NCBI GenBank assembly: GCA_004764695.1 | Contig: SMSO01000014.1 | Span: 7,361,125 to 7,425,124 of the forward strand | DNA length: 64,000 nucleotides | From: Schizochytrium sp. TIO01 | Lineage: Eukaryota > Sar > Bigyra > Thraustochytrida > Thraustochytriidae | Direction of reading: 5' to 3' | In this document: positions 25,255-34,877 of the stretch, piece by piece | How the letters are laid out: each line of letters opens with the position of its first letter | Position numbering within the stretch: the first letter of the stretch is position 1 | The notes under the pieces: generated by a model | What the model was told of the DNA's origin: nothing | The model's database searches: none | The model's input: the letters and a program-made list of their open reading frames with translations, nothing else | Position numbers and translations under genes: made by a program

Positions 25255-25688
25255 AACGGAAAGAGACGATGCGTGTAATCGCACCTCTTTGAGAAAACTA
25301 AGCTCAGCTAAGTAAATCAAGAAAATTATACGCAGGCAAAGAAGTTAGCGCCTGACCTCGCGGTAGTATCGCTGATGATTTTAGGTATCATACGAATTGG
25401 TCTTATTGATATGAGGCCAATAGCAGAGCACTTCTATGTACAGATCTGCGATTCTCTTGTTGGTGCACTAACATGAAGTCTTTTTCTTTTAACTTGGAGA
25501 GATTTTCTTCTTTCAAGAAACTAGTCAAGAGGGATTTCTTAAACTCGAAAGGCGCGAAAAAAATTCCCAAAGTTTTTTTTAGTATGAGAGGGAAAGCCAG
25601 ATACGATCATCAGGCAATTTTAAATATTGCAATAGCCTAATAATATAATCCAGATCAGTGACGGCTGCATCCGGCTCATTGTCTTCTA
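25255..25688. other. probable host-element junction region
   Basis: The last gene-free AT-rich stretch before the dense gene block. Within it the sequence changes from host-like texture to the 3' end of a GC-richer gene at 25689. No terminal inverted repeat or duplicated target site could be recognised, and the exact border is not visible. Confidence 0.4.
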
Positions 25689-26633
25689 CTAAAGAAGGCA
25701 AGAAGGCAGTGTATGCGCAGTAAAGGCCCTGCTTGCCGTGGTCGAGTCGGGCAGGTCTGCTTCATAGACGTACTTATGCTGGTCAGTGTCGAGGTAATAG
25801 TCCTTATTAAGGATAGCTTTGGTCGTAGGGTCCGACTTGACCTGGACATAAGTCAGCGCAGGGCTGTCCTTATTCTGCGGGATGCACGAAATATTCCCCT
25901 TCTTTGGATCGTAGGTATTGAGCCACACGTAATTCGAAGTGTTGTCCACTGTGCGGTAGACATTAATGTATGTTCGCAGCGGCACATTTGAGGGCCCATT
26001 ATCCACTGTGGTGTACATGACCATTTCCTGGTAAGCTACATTACCCAGCAGCGGCTCTCTTGCGAGTTCTCCGAGCTGTGCACACCGAGAAACCGCAACG
26101 GCGTTGCGAAAGCCTGTGAAGAGGCAAGTACTGCCTCGCTGGCTGTGCCTCTTGAAGTTAATGCTCCTTCGGCGACTGCGAATGCGTACCTTGCCATTGG
26201 CCACGGGAGGAATTCCACCAATGAATCGCCAATCTACGCATGTTCGAAAACCTCCAGGTAGTTCTCCACGCCGAATGATCGTCTCAGGCCTCCAGGCAGC
26301 AGCATCCTGGTTGAAAGCGGCCAGCGTGAGTAAGTCCTTGCCGTCTGTAAGCGGGTAGTGGTAGTGTGTTCCATGCAAGTTGAGATTGTCCCAGTTCAAC
26401 TGCGCCTTCGCTGCTTCCGGTCTACGATCAGGGGAGTAGCCCAGGCGATACTTTATAGCATTACTGGTAGCCTTAGGGTCTGAAGGAATGGTAAAGTAGC
26501 CCGTGGTGGCGGAACAGAACATGGGCATGCTCCAGGTGCCATTAATAAGCGATTTCTCGCCGCCTAGGACATGTTTTACTTTGCTAAGTCGGTCCACTGC
26601 ATTCTTCAGCGTTGTCGCAGTATCACACGTCAT
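25689..26633 (-). CDS. unknown secreted or virion-type protein, possibly frame-damaged
   Basis: A 314-codon frame with an ATG start at 26633. No family is recognised. The N-terminal 145 residues (for example SMPMFCSATTGYFTIPSDP and LNLHGTHYHYPLTDGKDL) and the segment from VAYQEMVMYTT to KYVYEADLP look like an extracellular or beta-rich protein. Between them, residues about 150-200 become unusually Arg-rich (RIRSRRRSINFKRH), while another frame of the same strand (26190 down to 26045) reads as an Ala/Ser-rich, more protein-like sequence. A pair of compensating frameshifts is possible. There is no membrane anchor at the C-terminus, and the gene ends close to the host junction, so its 3' end may be lost. 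It lies next to another ectodomain protein on the same strand. Confidence 0.6.
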   Translation of the reverse strand: MTCDTATTLKNAVDRLSKVKHVLGGEKSLINGTWSMPMFCSATTGYFTIPSDPKATSNAIKYRLGYSPDRRPEAAKAQLNWDNLNLHGTHYHYPLTDGKDLLTLAAFNQDAAAWRPETIIRRGELPGGFRTCVDWRFIGGIPPVANGKVRIRSRRRSINFKRHSQRGSTCLFTGFRNAVAVSRCAQLGELAREPLLGNVAYQEMVMYTTVDNGPSNVPLRTYINVYRTVDNTSNYVWLNTYDPKKGNISCIPQNKDSPALTYVQVKSDPTTKAILNKDYYLDTDQHKYVYEADLPDSTTASRAFTAHTLPSCLL

Positions 26634-26958
26634 CTTGCCGTGTGCTTTTTTGTACTTGTTTTTGTTGGTTTATTACTATTCTTTTCTTATTCTTTCTCAC
26701 ACCAGAGATAAAAAAGATAGTTTACGAAGGAGATTTCGTTTTTTGCACCTTTACAGTTTTGTATATTTTTGTTTGTCTTTGTTTTTTGTTTTTACAATTC
26801 TACCTTTCACCCCTTTTCTTATAAAGGGTTCGTTCTTATCTATGGATGGTATATTATTTTATTTTGCAAGTGTAAGTTTTCTTCTTTTTGTTTTACTTTG
26901 TTTTGATTGTTTTGAAATCGCTAGTCTAAACCCCAACCCTCCCAAAAAACAGCAAAAA
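26634..26958. other. T-rich intergenic spacer
   Basis: 325 bases of AT-rich, TTTTG/TTTTC-rich sequence between two genes read leftwards. On the minus strand this gives an A-rich leader with AACAAAAACAA just before the ATG at 26633. Confidence 0.6.
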
Positions 26959-28569
26959 CTAATGAACTCCTGTGTACTGCTTTGCAGCTGCGTCAGCCAC
27001 AACGTGAACATCGCCAAGGATCAAGGTAGTGGATAGTGCAATGCCGATGATTCCCAGGCAACCAATGAGGGTACCAATAAGGATGCAAGCAAGCAAGAGG
27101 TGGCGCGGATCTTGGAGCTTCTTGGGAACCACCTTGATAAGCACCACAATAAGAGGCACGACAAGGAAGATCGTCACAATGAGAGGAACGAAGCTAAGTG
27201 CATTCAATCTCTCTGTATAGCTGCGGTTATCAGTTCCGCTATCATCAATTGAGGTCGAGGTGTCTCCCGTTTCAGGGATGGATGCAGTCGGCGTGGTGAA
27301 GTCCGTGCGCACTAGAACCTCCAGATCGTCGTTGTCTGTAGGGTAATACTCAGGGCAAACATCAAGCAGAGCACAGAGCCCCGACTCATCGAGCTGCGCA
27401 AAGTTACAGAGGGTGTTCTCCAGGCAAGCATTTGCGCAGGCCTGCATTGTTTTCGCTCCTGAAACCACAACGATGCTGTTTGTGTAACCCCTGTTCTCAC
27501 AGAAGTGGCCAATGACTGCATTGAAACCTTTATAATCGCTTGCAGAAACGTTAGGCGCCGCGCCACGAGGAACGGGGCGCACGGTAATGAGATCGCAGGG
27601 CCCGCGCTGCGTCGGAGAGTAGGTCCCTGTGCAAACGCGGCACTCTTCTGTCTGTGCATTCCACGTTGCGTGCGAGCAATCGCCTGTGCACTTCTTCGCG
27701 CAATTGATAAGACTGTTTTGCTTGCTTGTAGTACCTCCCGAGGTGCACCCTGGCCCATTGACGAGTCTGTAGCCAGAAGGAACCTTGATAAGGTTGCTGA
27801 AATCATTGATTCCCTTCATGGCTTTGGTCATGCAGACATCCTGGTAGTCCCCGTAGTACTTCTCGATGAGCTGCATGCTCGTAGACTGGGTTGCAATGGT
27901 GCTCTTACGTTGCAGCAAGGTGCTACCTGTATCGTCATTCTCTATATCGCAACTTGCATAGAAGTAGCCCTCAGTATCCTTGATATTCACGAAGTTGCAC
28001 TCACCCGTGCACTTGCTCACTGCATCCACTTGATTGGTGACGGCCTCTTTCTTCAGAAGCTTGCCTGAGGCAGACCCACAGGTAGTATAACTGTAACTCA
28101 CAAAGTCTGCTTCAGGATCTGCATTTGTTCTGGTCAAGGCGCGCGCGGCTGTATAGTTCGGCAGTAGTGGGGGCACCACAGAGGAGTCAATCGGATCACA
28201 AGGAGACCCCGCATTGCAGTGCTGGTCCTTTCCATTGCCTACGAATCCCGCTGTTTTACCTGAAGGATCGTAGTCCACCGTCTCGATGAGCCTATACTTG
28301 CTAGCACCACGCACCTCGTTTGTGTCTCCCATGAATTCGCCGCCATCTCGGGTAGCGTGATCACCTGGAAGCTGGCAAGTACCATCATAAAAGTACTTTA
28401 CTGCCATTCCACCGCCTCCCTTGCCGGTCTTGATGTTGTGATTCCAGCCCCCGAAGTCTCTTTCGAAGTTGTGCAGGCCGTGCCAGGCATGCAGCCACGG
28501 GATGCGGTACAGGAAGAAGCCTCTGTAAGTGTCTCCAGTTTGAAAGTGGAGACTCGCTACAAACACCAA
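26959..28569 (-). CDS. cysteine-rich ectodomain protein with two C-terminal membrane segments
   Basis: A 536-codon open frame. The ectodomain has repeated Cys clusters of PAN/apple-like layout: CTGECNFVNI, CAKKCTGDCSHATWN with CRVC, and CANACLENTLCNFAQL with CALLDVC. It ends with two strong membrane segments (near residues 452-475, LSFVPLIVTIFLVVPLIVV, and 486-512). This fits a viral envelope or attachment protein, but the family is not certain. The frame has no ATG near its 5' end: the listed first codon is TTG, an in-frame stop lies at 28597-28599, and the first ATG is at 28407, which would remove about 54 plausible coding residues. The 5' end therefore looks truncated or spliced. Confidence 0.75.
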   Translation of the reverse strand: MVFVASLHFQTGDTYRGFFLYRIPWLHAWHGLHNFERDFGGWNHNIKTGKGGGGMAVKYFYDGTCQLPGDHATRDGGEFMGDTNEVRGASKYRLIETVDYDPSGKTAGFVGNGKDQHCNAGSPCDPIDSSVVPPLLPNYTAARALTRTNADPEADFVSYSYTTCGSASGKLLKKEAVTNQVDAVSKCTGECNFVNIKDTEGYFYASCDIENDDTGSTLLQRKSTIATQSTSMQLIEKYYGDYQDVCMTKAMKGINDFSNLIKVPSGYRLVNGPGCTSGGTTSKQNSLINCAKKCTGDCSHATWNAQTEECRVCTGTYSPTQRGPCDLITVRPVPRGAAPNVSASDYKGFNAVIGHFCENRGYTNSIVVVSGAKTMQACANACLENTLCNFAQLDESGLCALLDVCPEYYPTDNDDLEVLVRTDFTTPTASIPETGDTSTSIDDSGTDNRSYTERLNALSFVPLIVTIFLVVPLIVVLIKVVPKKLQDPRHLLLACILIGTLIGCLGIIGIALSTTLILGDVHVVADAAAKQYTGVH

Positions 28570-28960
28570 GCCATGCGGAGGAGAGGCGGCCCGTGCTTAT
28601 ATTCAGAGAAGTCTTGAGAATTCCCGCGCATCGGGCTCTTCTGCGCCCCGCATTGCCTCAGGCGTGACTTACACTGAGCGCGTGGCCACCGCTCGAGCCG
28701 CTGCAGACGCCGCAATCACCCCTCGCACAGTGGATGCTTCTTCAATGGCTCCTCAGTCTCTATCCTTTAACCCTACAGGAGCCGTGATTCTCGCAGATGC
28801 AGTCGCACCAGCTGTAGCCGCAGAGAGGTCCCGTAATCCTGATGAACGCACTTGTAAGGTAAACAAGTCTCTCAATGCTTTGTTTCTTGCTCTGGGTATA
28901 TGTACAGTGCTAGCCGCAAGCATTGCAGGGCGTTACCTTTTCCCTAGGGATTACAACTGA
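28544..28960 (+). CDS. small tail-anchored protein, 5' end uncertain
   Basis: The frame is open from 28544 to the TGA at 28958-28960. It codes for an Ala/Ser/Arg-rich N-terminal part and a C-terminal membrane segment (SLNALFLALGICTVLAASI), with RYLFPRDYN at the end. No in-frame ATG exists before 28745. A GTG at 28664 would give 98 residues and the ATG at 28745 gives 72. An ATG at 28573 in a neighbouring frame gives MRRRGGPCLYSEKS and then a stop, so a one-base shift is another explanation. It is divergent from the 26959-28569 gene and the two reading frames overlap at their 5' ends. Confidence 0.55.
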   Translation, partial: KWRLATNTKPCGGEAARAYIQRSLENSRASGSSAPRIASGVTYTERVATARAAADAAITPRTVDASSMAPQSLSFNPTGAVILADAVAPAVAAERSRNPDERTCKVNKSLNALFLALGICTVLAASIAGRYLFPRDYN

Positions 28961-29216
28961 TCATAGTATTGTTGGTGTTGTTGTTGTTATTGATGGATAA
29001 GAAAAGGGGAAATAAATGTACAGCAAGAAGAAGGAAAAAAATAAAAACCAAAAGGTCAAAACAAAAACAAAAACACATAAATGAAAATATAAATTGCGTT
29101 TATTACTTTTAGAATAAACAACACACGCAACAGTAAAAGGGATACATACATACAGTTTTTTTCGCAACTGTGCTGCATCCTTCAAAAGTAGTAATTTACA
29201 AAAACTTCAACCCAGC

Positions 29217-30272
29217 ATGGCTGTAGGCGAAGGCTTCTTCGTAAGCGGATTCATATTTTTGGTCGCTGGAATTTCCTTATGCGGGGCTAGTGCCTCTGCA
29301 GGTTTCACAAAAACTGTCATTAATACTGCGGGAAGCAATGGTAGTTCCACTGCGACGACTGTAGCAGCAACACAGTCGGGCGGAAGTGATACGAATACTA
29401 CTGTAACTTCGAGCGGCACCAATAGCACAGTCTCTGCAACGGCAACAGCAACAGCAACAGCAACGGCAACAGCAAGCTCCTCTGCTACGAGCACCGCTGC
29501 TCCTACCGCAGCTGCTTCGCCTGATTGTGTTGCTCAGTCAAGCTCGGTTTCCATTTGTACAACTGCATGGTATCGATTGATTGACAAGACTTACTACGAT
29601 AATGGTAAGACTAACTACTATCTCGGTACCGACTCCCTCCTTAATAACAGTTATTATCCCGTGGGAACATTTCCTGCTGACCCTGATAATCCTCGAGATG
29701 ATATGCAATGGAGCTTCAAGAAAAACTCATTGAATAGCACCAACATCTTTACAATTATGAACAAAGCCAATGCAGCGATGATATATGTAACGGAAGCCTA
29801 TGAATCTGTAGAAGCGATGACCACTGCATCAACTCCCATCGAGATCAAACTGGTGAAAGCTGGACCAGGAAACGGCAGTTCAATCATAGGCACGTTTGAG
29901 CTCTATAACACTAACACAAATCACCTCATTTACCGGATCCCTGCTGCCAACAATGGTCTAGTTTCGTGCTACAACGGCAACACTCCCAAGTACTCATCGG
30001 TGAATTCACAGTACTACATCGAGCACATTTCAGGTCCTTCGAGAGCATCTGGTACTGGAACATCTGGAACATCGAAAGAGATCAACGCGCATGCAATCAC
30101 CCTTCTCGTCGTAGGTCTGCTGTTTCTGATTTCGGGCGCGAGTCTCTTTGGCGTGGGAATTAAGCACAGGCGCGCGGCGAAGCGGGAGCGCGCAGGCGGG
30201 TTACTTGCCCCTCAGGAGGGGCCGGAGCAGATCGCACAGGTGCCAACACCCGTTGGTGGGGAGGAGAATTGA
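29217..30272 (+). CDS. membrane glycoprotein-like protein with N- and C-terminal membrane segments
   Basis: 351 codons with an ATG start. Residues 8-28 (FVSGFIFLVAGISLCGAS) form a signal anchor. Residues about 30-100 are Ser/Thr/Ala-rich with a run of Ala-Thr pairs encoded by a GCAACA repeat. An ectodomain follows with several Asn-X-Ser/Thr sites and Tyr-rich segments (TYYDNGKTNYYLGTDS). A C-terminal membrane segment (TLLVVGLLFLISGASLFGVG) is followed by a basic cytoplasmic tail (KHRRAAKRERA). No family is recognised. The shape fits a viral envelope protein. The preceding spacer (28961-29216) is A-rich and holds no gene. Confidence 0.8.
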   Translation: MAVGEGFFVSGFIFLVAGISLCGASASAGFTKTVINTAGSNGSSTATTVAATQSGGSDTNTTVTSSGTNSTVSATATATATATATASSSATSTAAPTAAASPDCVAQSSSVSICTTAWYRLIDKTYYDNGKTNYYLGTDSLLNNSYYPVGTFPADPDNPRDDMQWSFKKNSLNSTNIFTIMNKANAAMIYVTEAYESVEAMTTASTPIEIKLVKAGPGNGSSIIGTFELYNTNTNHLIYRIPAANNGLVSCYNGNTPKYSSVNSQYYIEHISGPSRASGTGTSGTSKEINAHAITLLVVGLLFLISGASLFGVGIKHRRAAKRERAGGLLAPQEGPEQIAQVPTPVGGEEN

Positions 30273-30304
30273 TTGATTGACAATCCAGCATCCAAGGAAG
30301 GAGG

Positions 30305-31900
30305 ATGGCCAGCACCGCTGCCACTTCGACTTACGAGTCTCTGCACCAGAGGTTGCTCGAAATCGGGATGTGGCGCTCTTTGCCACCCTCCGTCGCGGCA
30401 CCCGGGACGCGCGAAAGCAGCGCACGGAAGCGAAAGCGGGCGCCCAGCCCAGCCGGAACCATCGTCTCACAGACAGTCAGTAGAGCTATTTCTTCTTCTT
30501 CTTCTTCTTCTTCTTGTTCCTCTTCCTCTCTTAAAACGAGAGACGAGGGAGAAGAACGGGAGAGTGGAACAGGTTCAACGAGAGAAAGGGAACATTCAGA
30601 ACGTGAAGAACTCCTTTCAGGGCCTGAGAATTCAGAAGATGAACTTTCGGAACATGAGGAACTCCATTCCGGGCCTGAGAATTCAGAAGATGAACATTCA
30701 GAACATTCAGAACATTCGGAATCCCTTTCTAGAGAGAATAGAGCAGACCTAACGACCGCGCAGGTAGGCAATTCGGTAGATAGTCCTATAACACAGAGGG
30801 GCGTGGAAAAAAATCAACGAAGCCGGAGGCGTCGTAGAGTGGTAGATTTAAATGCAGTATTGGCAAAAGCCATTGCGCTGCCGGCAGAAGCAGATCGTGC
30901 GTGCGCAGAGGCACAGCCGCCGCTGGTGAGGCGCTTGCACGTCGAGGTTCTTAGTGTGATATGGAGATGCCCTGATTTATGGGATCCTCTCTACGGGCTT
31001 CCCCTCCTGCGCGCTTTTGCAAAGTATGAAGGTTTCACAGAGGAAGAATTAGCCACGCTGCGCGATGAGGAGCTGAAGGCGGCGCTGGCGTGCTACGGAG
31101 ACGGCGCCACGTTTCATTGTTCGTATTCCGAGCTCGAAAAGTTTCTTCCTAAGGACCGCCACTCTCCTGAAGAGTACAGGGATTGCACTGACGCGAGGGT
31201 GTGCAAGGCGTGGATGCAAGAAGTCGATCCCGAATTGGACAATTTTGGCGCTTATCGCATTTACGCCTTTGGATACTTTTGGGAGGTGGACAGGCAGAAG
31301 AAGTTCGAGTGGCTGCGACGCCACTTCGATCCTACTCGTGCTGCATCAGGCGGTAGACGCACGAATTCGTTCGCCAGTGGATTTTGCTCTGATTTCCGCG
31401 AGACCTTTGTTAAAGTGGAGGAAACCGACCTGTGCCCACTCTGCCCCGGCGCCATCCTCTCGACTCTTTTCCGCCTCAGGCTCCTTCCGTTCGAGTTACC
31501 CCTGGGGATTATCAAATCTAAACGGAACCCAATGATAGCTTTCAAGGACAGATTTACTCCTGATGAGTCGCACGACTTGATTGAGTTGCACGGCGTCGAT
31601 TTTGTGCTCGATCGCTACGCTCAAGTTCTTGGCAATATAGCAAATTTCGATGAGAATTTGAAGAACCTCGACCTTCAACTGCTAGGAGTCTACGCTATGA
31701 TAAAAGAAAGTATTGAGCCGCACGCTTACACCCCAGAGGAAAAGAGGGGGATGCTCACTGCCCGGCTCTCTCAGCCAGACTATTTTAACTCGGTTGGTTC
31801 ACCCTTCCATGGTGTGTTCTATCATGCGTTTCTAGGTGCTCTGAAGGGCTGGTTGTTTTATAAAACAAACAAACAAACCACACAACAAAATGAAAGGTAA
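30305..31900 (+). CDS. unknown protein with acidic repeats
   Basis: 531 codons with an ATG start 33 bases after the previous stop, so the two genes are probably a transcription pair. A low-complexity N-terminal region holds a Lys/Arg patch (RKRKRAP), a Ser run, and an acidic repeat of 17 residues encoded by 51-base units at 30590-30640 and 30641-30691 (core SGPENSEDE) plus a partial third. A basic patch (RSRRRRRVVDLN, possible nuclear localisation signal) precedes a globular C-terminal 340 residues with CPLCPG and several Cys/Trp residues. No known domain is recognised. The last 15 residues (KTNKQTTQQNER) derive from an AAAC repeat, so the stop may have moved. Confidence 0.75.
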   Translation: MASTAATSTYESLHQRLLEIGMWRSLPPSVAAPGTRESSARKRKRAPSPAGTIVSQTVSRAISSSSSSSSCSSSSLKTRDEGEERESGTGSTREREHSEREELLSGPENSEDELSEHEELHSGPENSEDEHSEHSEHSESLSRENRADLTTAQVGNSVDSPITQRGVEKNQRSRRRRRVVDLNAVLAKAIALPAEADRACAEAQPPLVRRLHVEVLSVIWRCPDLWDPLYGLPLLRAFAKYEGFTEEELATLRDEELKAALACYGDGATFHCSYSELEKFLPKDRHSPEEYRDCTDARVCKAWMQEVDPELDNFGAYRIYAFGYFWEVDRQKKFEWLRRHFDPTRAASGGRRTNSFASGFCSDFRETFVKVEETDLCPLCPGAILSTLFRLRLLPFELPLGIIKSKRNPMIAFKDRFTPDESHDLIELHGVDFVLDRYAQVLGNIANFDENLKNLDLQLLGVYAMIKESIEPHAYTPEEKRGMLTARLSQPDYFNSVGSPFHGVFYHAFLGALKGWLFYKTNKQTTQQNER

Positions 31901-31981
31901 ATTGGAAAAAAAGGATATACACAGAACAGACAAAAACACACATTGCTCGCTGTTATGATTCTTTTTAAGATTCTAGTTAGA

Positions 31982-34769
31982 TCAAATGAATTCGACTTTA
32001 ACTCCTGGCGCCCTTGCTACTGCTGTTACTTCTTCTTCTTCTTCTAATTCTTCTTGCTCGTTTGCGGTGCTGCTGGGATCTGGCAGTCCCTCCGGTAGGG
32101 TTCCAGTGCCGAGATCCGTCACTGTGTGGATACCTCTAGCACGCAGCCATTGCGCGGCTCTTTTCGCATCGCCCTGGAAGGCGCTTAGTACTTTGTAAGT
32201 TTTACTGCGACGATCGTGGGTCTGCATAAGAGTCTTGTGTTGCGAAGTAAAGGCACTGTAATAACCTTCTTTGCCCTTTGCGCTGGTGGCGCTGGCGCTG
32301 CTACGCGTCTTGTTCTTTGCGATGCGAGTTTCTGTAATCACAGAGGAATCGTGCGTTTGCCACTCACACATCGGAGGGACTCCTTCCACAAGTCTTTCAG
32401 TCCAATGCCTCTGCGCCTCCGTAAGTTTCAAGTGAAAGGGACCAGATCGAGAGAACTGTGCGAGACGCAATAGCTTTTTGATAATCTTTGCTTCTTCTTC
32501 TCCATTAAAGGAAGACGGTAAACCAAAGAGATCAGACCAGCACGTGCGCTGTGCTTGAAGAGGTGCGGCTTGAGGACTGCGACTAACTCTATTTCTCCTT
32601 GCAGAAGAAGACGGTCGTCTTTTTTGCTGTTGTTGCTTTTGTCTGTGCCGCACGGACCGAGGGGTCTGCAAAGAGTTTTCCTTGTCTGGTGCTTTCTCAA
32701 AGACTTCCGCATAAGAGTTACTGCGGCGTCTTGGTTCTTCCTCCTCCTGCTTCCATTGATTCTTCTTCTCGATGGGTATTCGGAACTCTTCTTCTTCTTC
32801 TTCTTCTTCTTCTTCGCTCCATACAGTCCATTTAGTTCCTTTAGGCGTTTCAACCGAGTGGTGGTCCAGGTGATCTTCTTCTTCTTCTTCTTCTTCTTCT
32901 TCTAATCCTCCTCCTAATTCTTCTTCTTCGTCACTGGACCATGTGGCTGGAGGGTAGACCGTGATTTCCTGGAACTGCCTTGTGAGTTGCACGATTTCCC
33001 TCTTTTCATACACGTAGCGAAGCGGGACTACTTTGCCCGACATGAGAGATCTGGTAAAGTCGAGGCGGAACTCAGGAAAGGGCTGAGCAGGCAAATGGAA
33101 GAGCGAAGGGTAATTGTCCTGAACGTAGCTATGTCTCCCTGCCAAACAAACATAAGCTGTGTGAGGCAGCAAGTTCTCTGGTCCTTGCATAGCACGAATG
33201 ACATTTCTAGGGAAGATCTCCTTAGCGATCTCCAGTAGCTTAGGTTTAAGATTGTGGACCAAAAACTCGACCATTGGATCTCCCAGGAAGCCTCCGCGAT
33301 GGCGATTAGCCGCCACGAGTCCTGCTATGCGGTGGCCTTCGTCATTCAGAAAGTAGTAGTGGCCTCGCGAGTCTCCCTCGCGCGACATTCTCTCTACTGA
33401 AGCATGCTCGAGTCTCGCAAGAAGACGGATCTCCGCGTCACCGAACAAAGTGCGGGAGTTCATTTCTACTGCAAAGGTTTTGCGCAGTGAGTAGAGAGAA
33501 GTGCGTGCTTTTGCCAGTTTGTCCCAATGCGGGACCAGGCAGAGCAGTTTGTGCCAGGCTCCTTCTAATCGCTTTGTACGCTCTTCCTCGTAAAGTGTGA
33601 CCTCCTTACCTTTGAAAGACGCGAAGAGCAGAGAAAGGAGGTCATTCTGTTCTGTAATTTCAATTCTTTCATCAATCATGGTTAACGCCACACTCATAGC
33701 CATGACAGGGCAGCGAGCACGATTCTGCAGGTCGGGAAATACCACAGCTCGCCGGGTGCCAACGCGCTGCGCCCACTTTCTGCCCTTACTGTAGAACAAC
33801 TCGATGGGCATAAAAACAGAGGTATCAGTGCTATCACTACGATCAATGACGATTTTCGTAAGACTACTGAACTTGGTCCCAATGAAATCAGAGGGCCTAC
33901 AGCCAATTGCACCTAGCAACGTAACGAGGGTGTGATAGAAAGCTCTCTCGCGCTCACTGAAGTGGGAGGCTTTATCGTGCATAAGCATCTCACAAAGCTC
34001 GGTGTACTCTGTCCTGTAATGTAGAGGTGGAGCGAGGTTCTTTGGAATCCCTGCAATCTCCGTGTCTGTGTCTTCTTCTTCTTCTTCTTCTTCCGCTTCT
34101 TCGCCCAATCGGCCCTTTTCTTTACTCTCAGGCTGTCTGCTGGAATGTTTAATCGTCCTGGCTTCAGACAATGCCTTTTCATAACCTCTAGCCACGGCTT
34201 GTGTGATAGACTTAGATGCAGAGATCTCCTCCCATCTCTTCTTTGGCGTGAGAATGCCAAGGTCCAGCGAATCTTCCAAGATATCACGCACGCACGAACG
34301 AAGACGGGAAACGCGGGTGGTTCCGTCCCGACTGGTGATGGTCTTAATCCATTCTAAGAGAATCATTCGAAGATTGGCATCTTTGCCTTGGCCAAGCTGG
34401 GTGATTACCAACAGACTCGTGATTGCCAAGAAAGCCTCTGCACTACTATTATTGCCAGCGCCCGGCTCTACCGTTCCCACCACCTCTAGCCACGCTGCAA
34501 TCTCCCCAAACCAACGCTCCGTGAACTTTGGTTCCTCGCCCAATTGATTCACAAAGAAGCTACAGCCGTTGCACATGAACCATTGTCCAAAGGCCTTCAA
34601 AGGAGTCACGTTCGCTCCCCAAGTTCGCTTTTTGGTGCGTTCGCGCAAGGCCTTAGACTGTCGCCAAAGCCTGTCCAAGGTGTTCGCAGTCACTCACAGA
34701 GGTGGAGCGTGCTTCTTCTTCTTCTTCTCTTTCACAAGCGGGGGGTGGTTGAGGAGAATCGTCCATCAT
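31982..34769 (-). CDS. very large tyrosine recombinase (integrase), frame broken near its start
   Basis: The main frame (31982-34693, 903 codons) carries the tyrosine recombinase signature. Numbering from its first codon, the first catalytic Arg is R266 in GAIGCRPSDF, a Lys-containing SKGRK hairpin lies near 302-306, and box II is YSLRKTF with R404 (Tyr replaces the usual His). The late His is H430 in LARLEHAS, and the nucleophile is probably Y446 or Y447 in SRGHYYF. Residues 1-130 look like a core-binding domain. The C-terminal half has long acidic runs and a basic Ser/Arg region and is much longer than in usual integrases. The main frame starts with GTG directly after a TGA. An ATG-started frame from 34766/34769 joins it only across a tandem GTGA GTGA (34690-34697), so the 5' end is frameshifted or misread. 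Likely role: integration or excision of the element. Confidence 0.85.
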
Positions 34770-34838
34770 TTTCTGCCTCGTTCATTCATTGAGGTTTTGT
34801 TTTACCTTTCTCTTCTTGTGGTATTGTGAATTATTAGG

Positions 34839-34839
34839 A

Positions 34840-34871
<32 letters not shown>

Positions 34872-34873
34872 AA
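34839..34873. repeat. (GAAA)n microsatellite
   Basis: About eight GAAA units between the 5' end of the recombinase gene and the 3' end of the next gene. Confidence 0.9.
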
Positions 34874-34877
34874 CTTA

